A program made the translations under genes and the position numbers. From contig OZ005694.1 of the NCBI GenBank assembly GCA_963930775.1, positions 8,448,899-8,512,898 of the forward strand: a DNA stretch of 64,000 nt. The letters run 5' to 3'. The stretch comes from Cliona cf. orientalis (lineage: Eukaryota > Porifera > Demospongiae > Clionaida > Clionaidae). A model generated the notes under the pieces. The model worked only from the letters and a program-made list of their open reading frames with translations, was not told the DNA's origin and did not search any database. Numbering within the stretch: position 1 is the first letter of the stretch; every line of letters begins with the position of its first letter. Shown here piece after piece: positions 1 through 16,438 of this stretch.

Positions 1-51
1 TGAGAGCAGCTCAACTTCACTTTCTCTCTCTCTCTTTCTTTTCTCCTTTAG

Positions 52-1041
52 CTACCCTCGCAGTGTGACTGTTCCCTTCGTGGCCGGTGAGGGGTGGGGC
101 TTCGAGGTTACCGGGGGCAACGCTGTCGGCATCTTCATTTCAAAAGTCAGCAGCAGCAGAAAAGAGCTCCTGGTAAGAGAAATACACATGCACCATGTAC
201 ATACATGTACATGTAATTATACATTACTTTCTTGTAAAAGTTATGATATTGTGTTGATGTTGCTGTTTATTTTTGCAGGTCGGTGACCAAGTTCTGGAGC
301 TCGGCGGTCAAAGTACAGTTGGCATGAGCCACTACGAGGCCACCAGCATCCTTCGCTCCTCCAAGGACAAGATCCAGCTCAGAGTGGCTGAGAATACTGC
401 CAGTAAGTCTGGGTGGGCTTTATTTAGAACCAGCCCAGAACATATCTGTACATGTATTAATTATGACAAAAAAAACTCATTTTGCAGAATTCACTGCTAT
501 CAAAGATCAATTCGAACTCGAATCCTACTATATTCGGAGCCACGTTGACCACACCCCCAGCGACTCCAAGGACATGCCCCTGAAGAAGGGTGGCATAGTT
601 CGCGTGGTCAACACGGTCCTATTCCCAGGCTACTGGCTGGCATGGAGTGTGGACCCCAACACAGGAATGGATCTTGACCTGCGTAGGATCCCATCCCCTT
701 CTGCGTAAGTGCCCGAGTTTGGTACAAGTATAATATGCTTACAATTTCGTGATAGTTCAGGCATAGCCTATACTATAATAACATAAGATGGAGGCCTTCA
801 CATTCATTCATGTCTATGTTGATATAATATAGCAGCATATAGCAGCCAAACTGTACTCATTCACACAATGTCATGGGTTCTGTTTAGGCATATGGGATAA
901 TTCAGATTATTGCTTCCTAGGTTTGGAAATTAACTTACAATGACTCTTTTTTTTTTCTCCTGTAGGGCCAAGCAGCTCCACGGCAAAGACGTCTACGAGG
1001 CAGTCAGCGCCCCCCAGCCACAGAACATTGCAGTTTCGTAA
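52..1041 (+). CDS. MAGUK-like PDZ-SH3 protein, 3' end (partial)
   Basis: The window opens in an intron. Coding resumes after a pyrimidine tract and TTTAG at 51. Four exons (52-172, 279-402, 488-704, 966-1041) join in phase and end at TAA 1039-1041. The first two encode a PDZ domain: a GWGFEVTGGNAVGIFISKV strand/loop, then VGDQVLELGG and a helix with YEATSILRSS. The next two encode an SH3 domain of the type following the last PDZ in DLG5, ZO and CARMA proteins: a YYIRSH start, LKKGGIVRVVNT, the YWLAW core and an RIPSPSAAKQL end. In those families a guanylate-kinase-like domain follows the SH3. Here the frame stops about 20 residues after it, so this product or isoform lacks one. By family it would be a membrane-associated scaffold at cell junctions or in signalling. 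The 5' part lies outside the window, so the exact orthologue is unknown. Confidence 0.75.
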
Positions 1042-1782
1042 AAATTAGTTATATACTCCATCACACGCTTCAAGCTATTATGTTGTCATTTTTTGAGACT
1101 CTTCTACAGAGCAAACCCTTCAATTCTTTTATTTCGCAGCATATTATTTGCATGTCAATTTTCTTCTATGTTATATCCTTATTTTCATGATGAACTTTTT
1201 TTATGCACCTACATGATTGTACATGTATATCCATCCATCTTGTCTTGATCATAATTAAAATTATTTTATCTTTGTTAATTAGTGCTGTTCCATCAATCCC
1301 TAATAATTAATTGATTGTTGTAATTATAAGGCAGTATTGAACTTTCAATGTTGTTTTGTTGTCTTTTTCAGATTCAATTGGTGTTGATAATTATTGTTGG
1401 TATATATAATATAAAAGCAGCATAATATTATACTTGGACTCATGGGTAGTCTCATGAACCAGACCACTCCCTCCGCGCTGCTGGATGTATTGCATCACCA
1501 GCAAATACATCCAGTGCTGTGAAGGGAGTGGTCTGGTTCACGTGTATGACACTAGACTCATGGGCTTGTCATGATATGTATAGACCGGAGTACACTATCT
1601 ATAGCTATTTAATACAGGTGATCTGACATACTGTTTTAGTGACTTTTGCGAAGGCTCACCCCACACAGATGAGTTTCATCACCACTAGTACAACAATCAC
1701 ATCATTATTATAGATAGTCACAAACTTAATTATGCAGCAGATCAACAGACTATATACTAAGCGATTATTAATTATTGCCAAG
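1042..1782. other. Intergenic region between convergent genes
   Basis: This is the 3' flank of the PDZ-SH3 gene facing the end of the PTB gene. It is AT-rich with no convincing open frame. Its only clear structure is the hairpin at 1456-1539. Confidence 0.6.
1456..1539. repeat. MITE-like hairpin
   Basis: Arms of about 36 bp, beginning GAACCAGACCACTCCCT and ending AGGGAGTGGTCTGGTTC, are near-perfect reverse complements around a short loop. A direct repeat GACTCATGGG flanks the hairpin outside the arms (about 1438 and 1555). A related GTGGTCTGGTACACGAGACTA sequence occurs near 53725. It is probably a small mobile foldback element. Confidence 0.6.
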
Positions 1783-4588
1783 CTAGATTTCGTCTAGGTG
1801 TTCTGTAGAGCCCATTGGAGTGTGGACCTGGGACCCAGGGTCAGTATGGAGCTGGAGGCTCTCATTCCAGCCACGCCCACCGGAAGTGATGGCACTAGCT
1901 TCAAGAGTGGACCGAAGAATGTCTGGATTGGATCTGAAATAATGATATCAACAGTTATTACTTCATACTACTATTACGAGCTGCAAAGCTAATAAAAATG
2001 GCTACAAAACATACATTGTACTAGCTTTTACTCATGATTACCGGTACAATGTGCTATGTAAATTGATGCAGCCATCACAAATACATTAAATTTTTCCGGA
2101 CTCTCTTCCCCCCTCTTGGAAAAGGGAGAGTGCTCTCCAAAGCATCAGAAGTACACTCTTTATGGACTCACTGGGATGGTCATATTATCGCTTACCTGGC
2201 CTTTGCCAATCGGTTGAAATCATCGTCGCTACTGGCGACAACAAGACTATCAGATTCCGCCGAGGTCAAGGAAGGTCGAGTTACTCTCAGCTTAGGTACG
2301 GCAGCTGCAGTTGCTCCGTCAGTCGAAGAACCTACCTCCATCAGGTCACCCTGAAAGAAGATAACAAAATTAGCTAGTGTAGGTCTCCTTAGGAAAATTA
2401 TTATTATAGTAAAGGAAATCTCACTACATTAATACACTGTATATAGTGTTTAACAGGCTGGAGATGAAAGGAGTGCTGATCCTGGGAAAAAAGTCCAGGA
2501 TCCAGCCGAGATTCGAACTCTGGACCTTCTGATTACTAGTTAGACACTCTTACCACTGAGCTATAGCTACTGGACCCAAGTGGCAAGGTAAAAGGTATTT
2601 CCTAGGACCTCATTGTCCCAGGAAAGCATCTACTATCGGGTAAACGACATTCACGTAGCAGTATAGACAAAGTGATAGGATAGGTAAAGGTCGTTAGTTT
2701 TAAGTGCCCCCTCACTCACCTCTGCTGCGATTTGGCCTGGATGTGCACTGTCCGAGGGAGCGCCCTCTGACCCCTGAAGGGTCGGCAGCTTGGGGTGTGA
2801 TGTCGTGTCGTCGGGACGCTGGGGTTCAAAGAGCAGCTCCCTCTCGGGAGGGGAGGGGAATTTCCCCTGTTGTTCCTGGATGATCTGGTAGGCGAGGTAG
2901 AAAGCCTTGGCGATGGCTAGAGCCAGAGTGTGAGCCTTCTCAGCACTTGTGCACTGGAACACATAGCAGTTGAACCTGGAAATGTGACATTAATTTTGGA
3001 AAGTGAGTTACCATATGTATTTCTTCTAAAAATTCGGCTTTGCCGAAATTAATATTCAACATTCCATCCGCATGCACATTCTATTCCCACTTGTAGCATA
3101 TACACGCGACAACCTTTGCCAAACTGTTTTTCAATCATTGGTAAAGGGTACGGTATTACAGTTCAAGCTCAGATAATAATCTGATCGATATCTTTATGGA
3201 TAAATCCAGCTCTATAGACCTAGAGGTATAGGGGTGCGTTTTGACCAGTACGCAATCACATTTTCAATAATGAAAGTTTATCATCTATACTTATGATGCA
3301 TTGATATAGGATATTCCACAGCATGTTGGTATGAATCTGTCTGGTTCAAGCACGTTGTTTACAAGTACTTCACTTGTACAGATTAAAGCAATTAGTGTGT
3401 TGCCTCTTGGGGATAAGGGGAGTATAATATAATATAGCCCACCTTAAAAAGTACAAATAGGATAACAGATTTGATAATCTGTAACAGCTTCTTGGCCATA
3501 AAAGGAAGCATAATAGCGAGCACACTCATCACTGCAAAGCTACTGTAGCAAACACACGAGGGATTTCACTGAAAGGAGATTGCTTTTGATAATTCCTCCC
3601 GACAATAGCATCTGCTTCACTTCCTTATAGGTACTGAAGCACACCAAATAAAATTAATAGTCTGGTACTACAATGAAACGCCTTTTTTTAGGAAAATCTA
3701 CCTTTCAAATGTTCGAACTTTTCTCAACATTACACAAAAATATTTTACTCAATGTATATATACTGTTATTGGTTTATTAATAAATAGGTGTGAAGTGATA
3801 TCGTTCTCAGTTGTTATCTGCATGAAATAAACGAGGATTCTTTGCAGACAACTTAACAGTTCGGTAAAACTTGCCTGAGGATGACTAGAGCATCTAGTCG
3901 AAACGTTGGCAAGTTTTACCGAACAGTTAAGTTGTCCGCAAAGAATCTTTGTTTGTTTCAATTAATAGGTGTTAAAGAATGACATTTATATACTCACTCT
4001 CCATCATCATCCTTTGCCACGAAGGCCACCACCTCGGGGTGCACGTGGTCAGTGCCGCAGTAGGACACTCGAAACACGGGGAACTCATAGAGAACCTTAC
4101 TGGTACTACTGCTAGCCTCCAGCTCCTTCACGCGTATGCTGGTCGTTGTCAACTTCACGGAGACCGGTCTAGCCACGGGCGAGCCAGAGCCAGAGCCAGA
4201 GCCCGAGCCGTTGTTTTTGGGGGCGGGGCTCCACAGTAATCGCACTGGCTCCTCTGTACAGCCGTGCTCCTGGGCGTGCGAGCTCGCTACAGGCTGTTTG
4301 CCGAGATAGTCAACCTATAGATACGATCATAGATAGATCGCGATTATGCTACGGGTAGCTAGAGATCGTGTGTATATTAAATTAATTTTAATCTCTTACG
4401 TTGAAGTAGACACCTTGAACGAAGGGGGTGAGATCTCGCTCTGGGTGTAGTTCCTGCTGAATGTTCGATTCTCCATCGCTGAGCGGAGAGTTGGCTCGCT
4501 GCGTTCCGAACTTTCTCCTAAACAGTGGACTGTTTCTGACGCGTTCCACCGCCCCGCTGGCCGCCTTCTTCACAGCCTCCATGATCAT
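1783..4588 (-). CDS. PTB/PID-domain adaptor protein (LDLRAP1/GULP/PID1-like)
   Basis: Five exons (4400-4588, 3998-4314, 2720-2975, 2196-2350, 1783-1933) join in phase to 1068 bp, 355 aa, ending at TAG 1783-1785. The first ATG, 4588, opens MIMEAVKKAASG. The PTB fold starts near residue 60 with GVYFNVDYLGKQ. It continues through HGCTEEPVRLLW, a Ser-Gly loop insertion, FPVFRVSYCGTDHVHPEVVAF and FNCYVFQC. It closes with the long helix AEKAHTLALAIAKAFYLAYQ. The C-terminal third is Ser/Thr/Pro-rich and looks disordered. PTB adaptors of this class bind NPxY motifs in receptor tails and link them to clathrin or engulfment machinery; that role here is inferred. The last exon is short, but its phase and ATTTCAG acceptor fit. 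The exact orthologue is unclear. Confidence 0.8.
2498..2577 (-). repeat. tRNA-derived SINE (tRNA-like head)
   Basis: On the minus strand, GGGTCCA pairs with TGGATCC as an acceptor stem. There is a box A (TAGCTCAGTGGTAAGAG) and a box B (AGAGTTCGAATCTC). The D-side has about 7 extra bases and the anticodon stem is mispaired, so this is a tRNA-derived SINE, not a working tRNA. A T-run follows the head. It lies in a PTB-gene intron, and a relative is at 27268-27342. Confidence 0.6.
3009..3155. mobile_element. Decayed TACCGTA-type MITE
   Basis: It carries TATTTCTTCTAAAAATTCGG, an internal rc copy of the GGCAAAGGTTGTCG core, and ends GGTAAAGGGTACGGTA. It is a diverged relative of the elements at 37056-37267 and 49605-49805. 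It sits in an intron of the PTB gene. Confidence 0.6.
3824..3959. repeat. Long foldback element with ribozyme-like loop
   Basis: Two arms of about 50 bp are close reverse complements: GATTCTTTGCAGACAACTTA versus TAAGTTGTCCGCAAAGAATC, then GTTCGGTAAAACTTGCC versus GGCAAGTTTTACCGAAC. The loop reads CTGAGGAT, a six-base-pair helix GACTAG/CTAGTC, then GAAAC. That resembles a hammerhead core with one extra base. It lies in an intron of the PTB gene. Confidence 0.6.
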
Positions 4589-4866
4589 ACAATGGTAGCT
4601 TGTTTGTTATTAGTGGGCGGAGCTCTAACGGTCACATGCACATTATCTGTCCAACAGGCTACATATGCGCATGCGCACTAGGATCTACATTTACATGTCA
4701 TGCCATGCCATGGCCACAATGTTATGTCTCACTTTCAGTTCTTGCATAATAATTATAACAACTGGAATAAAACAATAAATATTCATGCCTATCATACCAT
4801 TACTAATAATTATTATTATCGTACCAAAACAGTGTCGTAGTCATTGCATTGTAGAATAAAATAGTA
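4589..4866. promoter_or_regulatory. Upstream region of PTB gene / 3' flank of AAK1-like gene
   Basis: About 280 bp separates the PTB start from the AAK1-like stop, both on the minus strand. No TATA box is obvious. It must hold the PTB promoter and the AAK1 3' end. Confidence 0.4.
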
Positions 4867-12001
<7,135 letters not shown>

Positions 12002-13160
12002 TGTCGGACTTTAGAGATAGAAACGATTTTCGAGACGTACTTGAACTTGAAGAAGGCACCTCCCGCAACAGCTGAGGTCAACATGTAGTACGTACACGAC
12101 CGGTTGCGCCGCGAATATCCTGTCACATGACATAGGCTATTGGCGGCGCGGCGCGCGCAACCGTTTTGGCGATCTTTACCAACTAGTGATACACGATGCA
12201 TCACAGCATGTGATCACTGTTCATGTTTAATATGTTGCATGCACATAGTACATGTGCATGTACTATATGTGCATGTTGCGAGTACATAATAATTTGATAT
12301 GAATAAGTCTGGTTCAGTTTCAAGCAACCATGTACGATATTGGGTACCAAACTATAGGACTGCCAGATCCCCTAGTAGGAAGCTGATATGCCTATGCATG
12401 ATCATTGTCATAATAATATTAGGCAAGACCAATTTAATTTGTTGTTGCTCGGATCTTGTGAGGTAAAAATTGGACCGAACAATCGAAAAAAAGCAAAAAA
12501 AGCAATCAATTGGGGTGTGGTTATAGACCATAATCTAATCAAGACAAACTAATGTGACTATCTAGGACCAGGAAATCAAGATAGAAGATAGAATACAAAA
12601 ACCATTCTACTGTACATAAGCTCCACCCAACTTAATTAATTTTTTTTCTTCTGTTTGCCCAAAAATTGGAGCGAGCGAATCCGTGCAACAACTTATTTAA
12701 TTGGTCTGGCCTTATTGCGCATGCTCAGTCACAAAATTCGGTACGCCATATTAAATTGTTACAGCTAGATCAGGACATCTTTCATGTCATGTATGATACA
12801 TTGTACTGTACTACCAGGCGGTCACAAAACATAGCATATGATACCTGCAGAAAGGAAACATTAAATATATATGTAATTTCCTTTCCAAGGCTTTGATAGT
12901 AATTATTATATGTACTATCAAGTAATAGTAGTACATGTACTTACAGTACTATCACAACTAGTTTGCTTAGCTGCTATTGCTTATTTTTCTCACTTTCAAT
13001 ATTTTTATTTCATGTGTGGCTCACCACAATATAAGCTTCTACAAAAAAAAACCCTGAATGAAAAATCCTATAAAAACCTAATGCAAATCAGTTGATCAGA
13101 CTAGTGTGGATGTGGGGCTTGCTGGATAAATCATTCACCATAGATAATATAACCAAGGCC
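12002..13160. promoter_or_regulatory. Divergent upstream region of AAK1 and secreted-protein gene 1
   Basis: GC-rich near AAK1 (GGCGGCGCGGCGCGCGC around 12145), then AT-rich. From about 12044 it begins the segment that is repeated at about 13928 and 15667, so the AAK1 5' flank (CCTCCCGCAACAGCTG..GTCAACATGTAGTA) is present three times. It contains no gene. Confidence 0.6.
13069..13088 (+). promoter_or_regulatory. TATA box and octamer, gene 1
   Basis: TATAAAAA (13069-13076) is followed four bases later by the POU-type octamer ATGCAAAT (13081-13088), about 75 bp before the chosen ATG. Both are conserved in all three copies. Confidence 0.65.
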
Positions 13161-13781
13161 ATGCTCCTGGTATACGTAGCAATACTGCTCGGATACTGTG
13201 CCAGCTGTCTTTCATCGGCCAGCCAGGTTCAGATTCATGAGAGGATTCGGTTTCGAGCACAGGAAACGGTACGATCCCCGAGCGATGACCAGAACCCAAA
13301 CCCAATAACAAAGAGAGCTCTATCACCACGAGACAACTTCAGACAACTCTTGAGAGAATACTATACCCACCCCCACACTGGAGGTTTAAAGGAATTGGCT
13401 AGCTTTTTCAGTATAAGTGAAATGTACCGACGAGGCCCACTTGCCACAGATCCTCAATACGATAACCCACCCTCTTTACCCTTCATTGAAACCAATAAGC
13501 AGCGATGTCAGAGGATGGTGGAGCATCTCAACACAAATCGACAAAGCGGCGACTACTGCCATTGGACATACACATGTAATTACAATGCAAATAGATTCCC
13601 ATCCATGATCATCAATGCAACAGAATGCACAGCGGTAGAAGGTGCAATATGCATACAACGACTGACCGAGATGCAGACATTCACAAGAACTTTTGTTGGT
13701 ATTAAAGTAATATGGAGAATGGACGATGAACCAGCAACTGTAGTGTATGCCTACACATGCAGAAGACTGGTTTCTGAATAA
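13161..13781 (+). CDS. Secreted six-cysteine cystine-knot-like protein (IL-17/Trunk-like), copy 1
   Basis: Intronless, 206 aa. It starts with a clear signal peptide (MLLVYVAILLGYCASCLSS). The mature part has a variable Ser/Thr/Pro stretch, a helix-rich middle (ELASFFSISEMY) and a C-terminal domain with six cysteines. That domain contains CHWTYTCNYNANRFPSMI, then NATEC and AICIQR, and closes with VVYAYTC. The spacing W..N..NR.PS.I..A.C..C recalls IL-17 and Trunk/PTTH-type cystine-knot ligands; this is motif resemblance, not proven homology. N-glycosylation site: NAT. A TKR dibasic site before ALSPRDN is unique to this copy and could allow propeptide cleavage. The ATG at 13110 is in frame but rejected, because copy 3 has ATG TGA there. 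AATAAA overlaps the stop region. Likely an extracellular ligand or defence factor; function unknown. Confidence 0.8.
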   Translation: MLLVYVAILLGYCASCLSSASQVQIHERIRFRAQETVRSPSDDQNPNPITKRALSPRDNFRQLLREYYTHPHTGGLKELASFFSISEMYRRGPLATDPQYDNPPSLPFIETNKQRCQRMVEHLNTNRQSGDYCHWTYTCNYNANRFPSMIINATECTAVEGAICIQRLTEMQTFTRTFVGIKVIWRMDDEPATVVYAYTCRRLVSE

Positions 13782-14432
13782 TAAACTGAACATATTCTTT
13801 TGTATATCATTTCAATAATCCTGCATTGCCAATTAAATTTGTCATAACATGCATATCAGATTTATATAACTATCGCAGGTTATTGATGATTTGAGAGAGC
13901 AACTATATATTATTTAGCTGTTCTAGACTTGAAAGAAGGCACCTCCCGCAACAGCTGTGGTCAACATGTAGTACACGACCGGTTACGCTGCAGATGTCCT
14001 GTCACATGACGTGATGTGACATAGGCTAATAGCTACATCCTATTGGCGGCGCGCGCAATACACGACGTGATCATAGATAATCTGTGTTGCATGCACATGT
14101 GCATGTGCATGTTGCAAGTACATAATTTGATGTAAATAAGTCTGGTTCAGTCTCAAGGAACCATGTACGATATTGTCCCTAGTCTGGGTGCCAGTACTGT
14201 AGGACTGCCAGATCCCCTAGTAGCATAGGAAGCTGATATGCCTTATAATGCATGATTGATCATCGTCATAATATTATTATTGTGCATGCTCAGTCACAAA
14301 TTCAGTACGTCATATTAAATAATTATTTGTTACACATAGGCGTAGGAACCATGGGGGCTCCGGGGGTGGCTGCATGGTGCCCCCCTATGTTTTCTGCATG
14401 ATATATATATGTACACATTACAGTAGCTCTTG

Positions 14433-14690
14433 CCTATGAAATAAAAATATTGAAAGTGAGAAAATAAGCGATAGCAGCTAAGCAAACTAGTTGTGATAGT
14501 ACTGTATATGTAATTACTACTGATCAAAACCTCGGAAAGGAATTACATGTATATTTAATGTTTCCTTGCTACAGGTATCATATGCTATGTGTTTGTTTTT
14601 TTTTGTAACTGCCTAGTACATTCCGATGCTACTAGCTAGTACTAACATACATGACATGAAAGGTGTCCTGATCTAGCTGTAACAGGAGCG
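14433..14690 (-). repeat. Inverted block of the duplicated unit
   Basis: Read on the minus strand this matches about 12758-13013 of unit 1 and the matching part of unit 3. The match starts at GTTACAGCTAGATCAGGACA and runs to CTTTCAATATTTTTATTTCAT. Non-homologous pieces containing GCGTAGGAA flank both ends. Confidence 0.85.
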
Positions 14691-14780
14691 TAGGAAGATG
14701 GTTTGATAAAGGGGGGCTCTAGAGATCTATGTGGGGCTCACCGCAATAAGCTTCTACAGAAAATTCTGAATGAAAAATCC

Positions 14781-14800
14781 TATAAAAACCTAATGCAAAT
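14781..14800 (+). promoter_or_regulatory. TATA box and octamer, gene 2
   Basis: TATAAAAA (14781-14788) and ATGCAAAT (14793-14800) have the same spacing as in copy 1. They lie just outside the inverted block, so the core promoter was preserved. Confidence 0.65.
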
Positions 14801-14872
14801 CAATTGATCAGACTAGTGTGGATGTGGGATTTGCTGGATGTGACTCTAACCATAGATAATATAACCAAGGCC

Positions 14873-15493
14873 ATGCTCCTGGTAGCAATACTGCTCGGAT
14901 ACTGTGCCAGCTGTCTTTCATCGGCCAGCCAGGCTCAGATTCGATTTCGAGCACAGGTAACGGTACGACCCGATGAACTAAGTACCCAGTCAGCAATAAC
15001 AGAGACTGTGGCAACCTCAATAATAGAGAGTGCTCCATCATCACGAGACCACTTCATACAGATCTTGAGACACTACTATACCCACCCCCATACTGGTGGT
15101 TTAGAGGAATTGGCTAGCTTTTTCAGTATAAGTGAAATGTATCAACTAGGCCCACTTGCCACAAATCCTCGAGCCGATGACCCACCCTCTTTATCCTTCA
15201 ACGAAACCAATCAGGAGCAATGTCAGGAGATGGCGGACCGTCTCAACACAAATCGACAAAGCGCCGACTACTGCCATTGGACGTACACATGTAATTACAA
15301 TGCAAACAGATTCCCATCCATGATCATCAATGCAACAGAGTGCACAGCGGTAGGAGGTGCAATATGCATACAGCGAGTGACCGAGATGCAGACGTTCACA
15401 AGAACTTTTGTTGGATTTGAAGGAACATGGAGAAAGGACGATATACCAGCGACTATAGTGTACGCCTACACATGTAGAAGACAGCAAATTTGA
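14873..15493 (+). CDS. Secreted six-cysteine cystine-knot-like protein (IL-17/Trunk-like), copy 2
   Basis: Intronless, 206 aa. The signal peptide MLLVAILLGYCASCLSS lacks the YV pair of copies 1 and 3, and the HE-RI segment after it is also missing. The middle carries a Thr/Ser-rich stretch (ETVATSIIESAPSSRDH) like copy 3. The C-terminal cysteine pattern (QEQCQEM, YCHWTYTCNYNANRFPSMI, ATEC, AICIQR, YAYTC) is unchanged. Met 14873 is chosen because it opens the signal peptide and matches copies 1 and 3. The stop is followed by AATAATAAACTG as in the other copies. Same inferred role: a secreted ligand-like protein. The block upstream of its TATA box is inverted, so its distal regulation may differ. 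Confidence 0.8.
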   Translation: MLLVAILLGYCASCLSSASQAQIRFRAQVTVRPDELSTQSAITETVATSIIESAPSSRDHFIQILRHYYTHPHTGGLEELASFFSISEMYQLGPLATNPRADDPPSLSFNETNQEQCQEMADRLNTNRQSADYCHWTYTCNYNANRFPSMIINATECTAVGGAICIQRVTEMQTFTRTFVGFEGTWRKDDIPATIVYAYTCRRQQI

Positions 15494-16438
15494 CAAGAAC
15501 TGGTTTCTGAATAATAAACTGAACTTATTCTTTCGTGTATTATTTCAATAATCCTGATTGCCAAATAAATTTGTCATAACATGCATATCAGATTAATTTT
15601 ATATAATTATTGCAGGTTACTGATGATTTGAGAGAGCAACTATATTATATTATTTAGCAATTCTAGACTTGAAAGAAGGCACCTCCCGCAACAGCTGTGG
15701 TCAACATGTAGTACACGACCGGTTGCACCGCATGCAGATGTCCTGTCACATGACGTGATGTGACATAGGCTAATAGCTATATCCTATTGGCGGTGCGCGC
15801 AATACACGACGTGATCATAGATAATCTGTGTTGCATGCACATGTGCATGTGCATGTTACGAGTACATAATTTGACGTAAATAAGTCTGGTTCAATCTCAA
15901 GGAACCATGTACGATAATAATATTGCCCCTAGTCTGGGTGCCAGTAGGACTGCCAGACCCCATGCATGCATGATCATCGTCATAATTATTGCGCATGCTC
16001 AGTCACAAAATTTGGCACGCCATGTTAAATTACTACAGCTAGATCAGGACACCTTTCATGTCATGTATGATACATGTAGTATTAGCTAGTAGCATCGTAC
16101 TGTACTACCTGGCGGATACAAAAAAAACACATGGCATATTATGATACCTGTAGCAAGGAAATATTAAATATATATACATGTAATTTCCTTTCCGAGGTAG
16201 TAGTTACATACCGGTATACACTGTACTATCACAACTAGTTTGCTTAGCTGCTATTGCTTATTTTTCTCACTTTCAATATTTTTATTTCATGTGTGGCTCA
16301 CCACAATATAAGCTTCTACAAAAAAAAACCCTGAATGAAAAATCCTATAAAAACCTCAATGCAAATCAGTTGATCAGACTAGTGTGGATGTGAGGCTCGC
16401 TGGATAAATTATTCACCATAGATAATATAACCAAGGCC
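15494..16438. other. Spacer between copies 2 and 3
   Basis: 3' flank of copy 2, unit junction near 15666, a third copy of the AAK1 5' flank and the copy 3 promoter in the same orientation as copy 1. It contains no gene. Confidence 0.7.
16346..16366 (+). promoter_or_regulatory. TATA box and octamer, gene 3
   Basis: TATAAAAA (16346-16353) and ATGCAAAT (16359-16366). Spacing is one base longer than in copies 1 and 2. Confidence 0.65.

Larger units (their letters stand above)
13782..14872. other. Spacer between copies 1 and 2
   Basis: It holds the 3' flank of copy 1, the unit junction (about 13927), a copy of the AAK1 5' flank, an inserted GCGTAGGAA-type sequence (about 14340-14432), an inverted block (14433-14690) and the copy 2 promoter. 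There is no further gene. Confidence 0.7.

Noticed and set aside
2498-2577. Functional tRNA gene
   Set aside because: The extra bases before the D-arm and the mismatched anticodon stem indicate a tRNA-derived SINE.
13092-13160. Longer N-terminus for secreted-protein gene 1
   Set aside because: The open frame begins at TTG, and the upstream ATG is followed by a stop in copy 3. The signal peptide starts at 13161.
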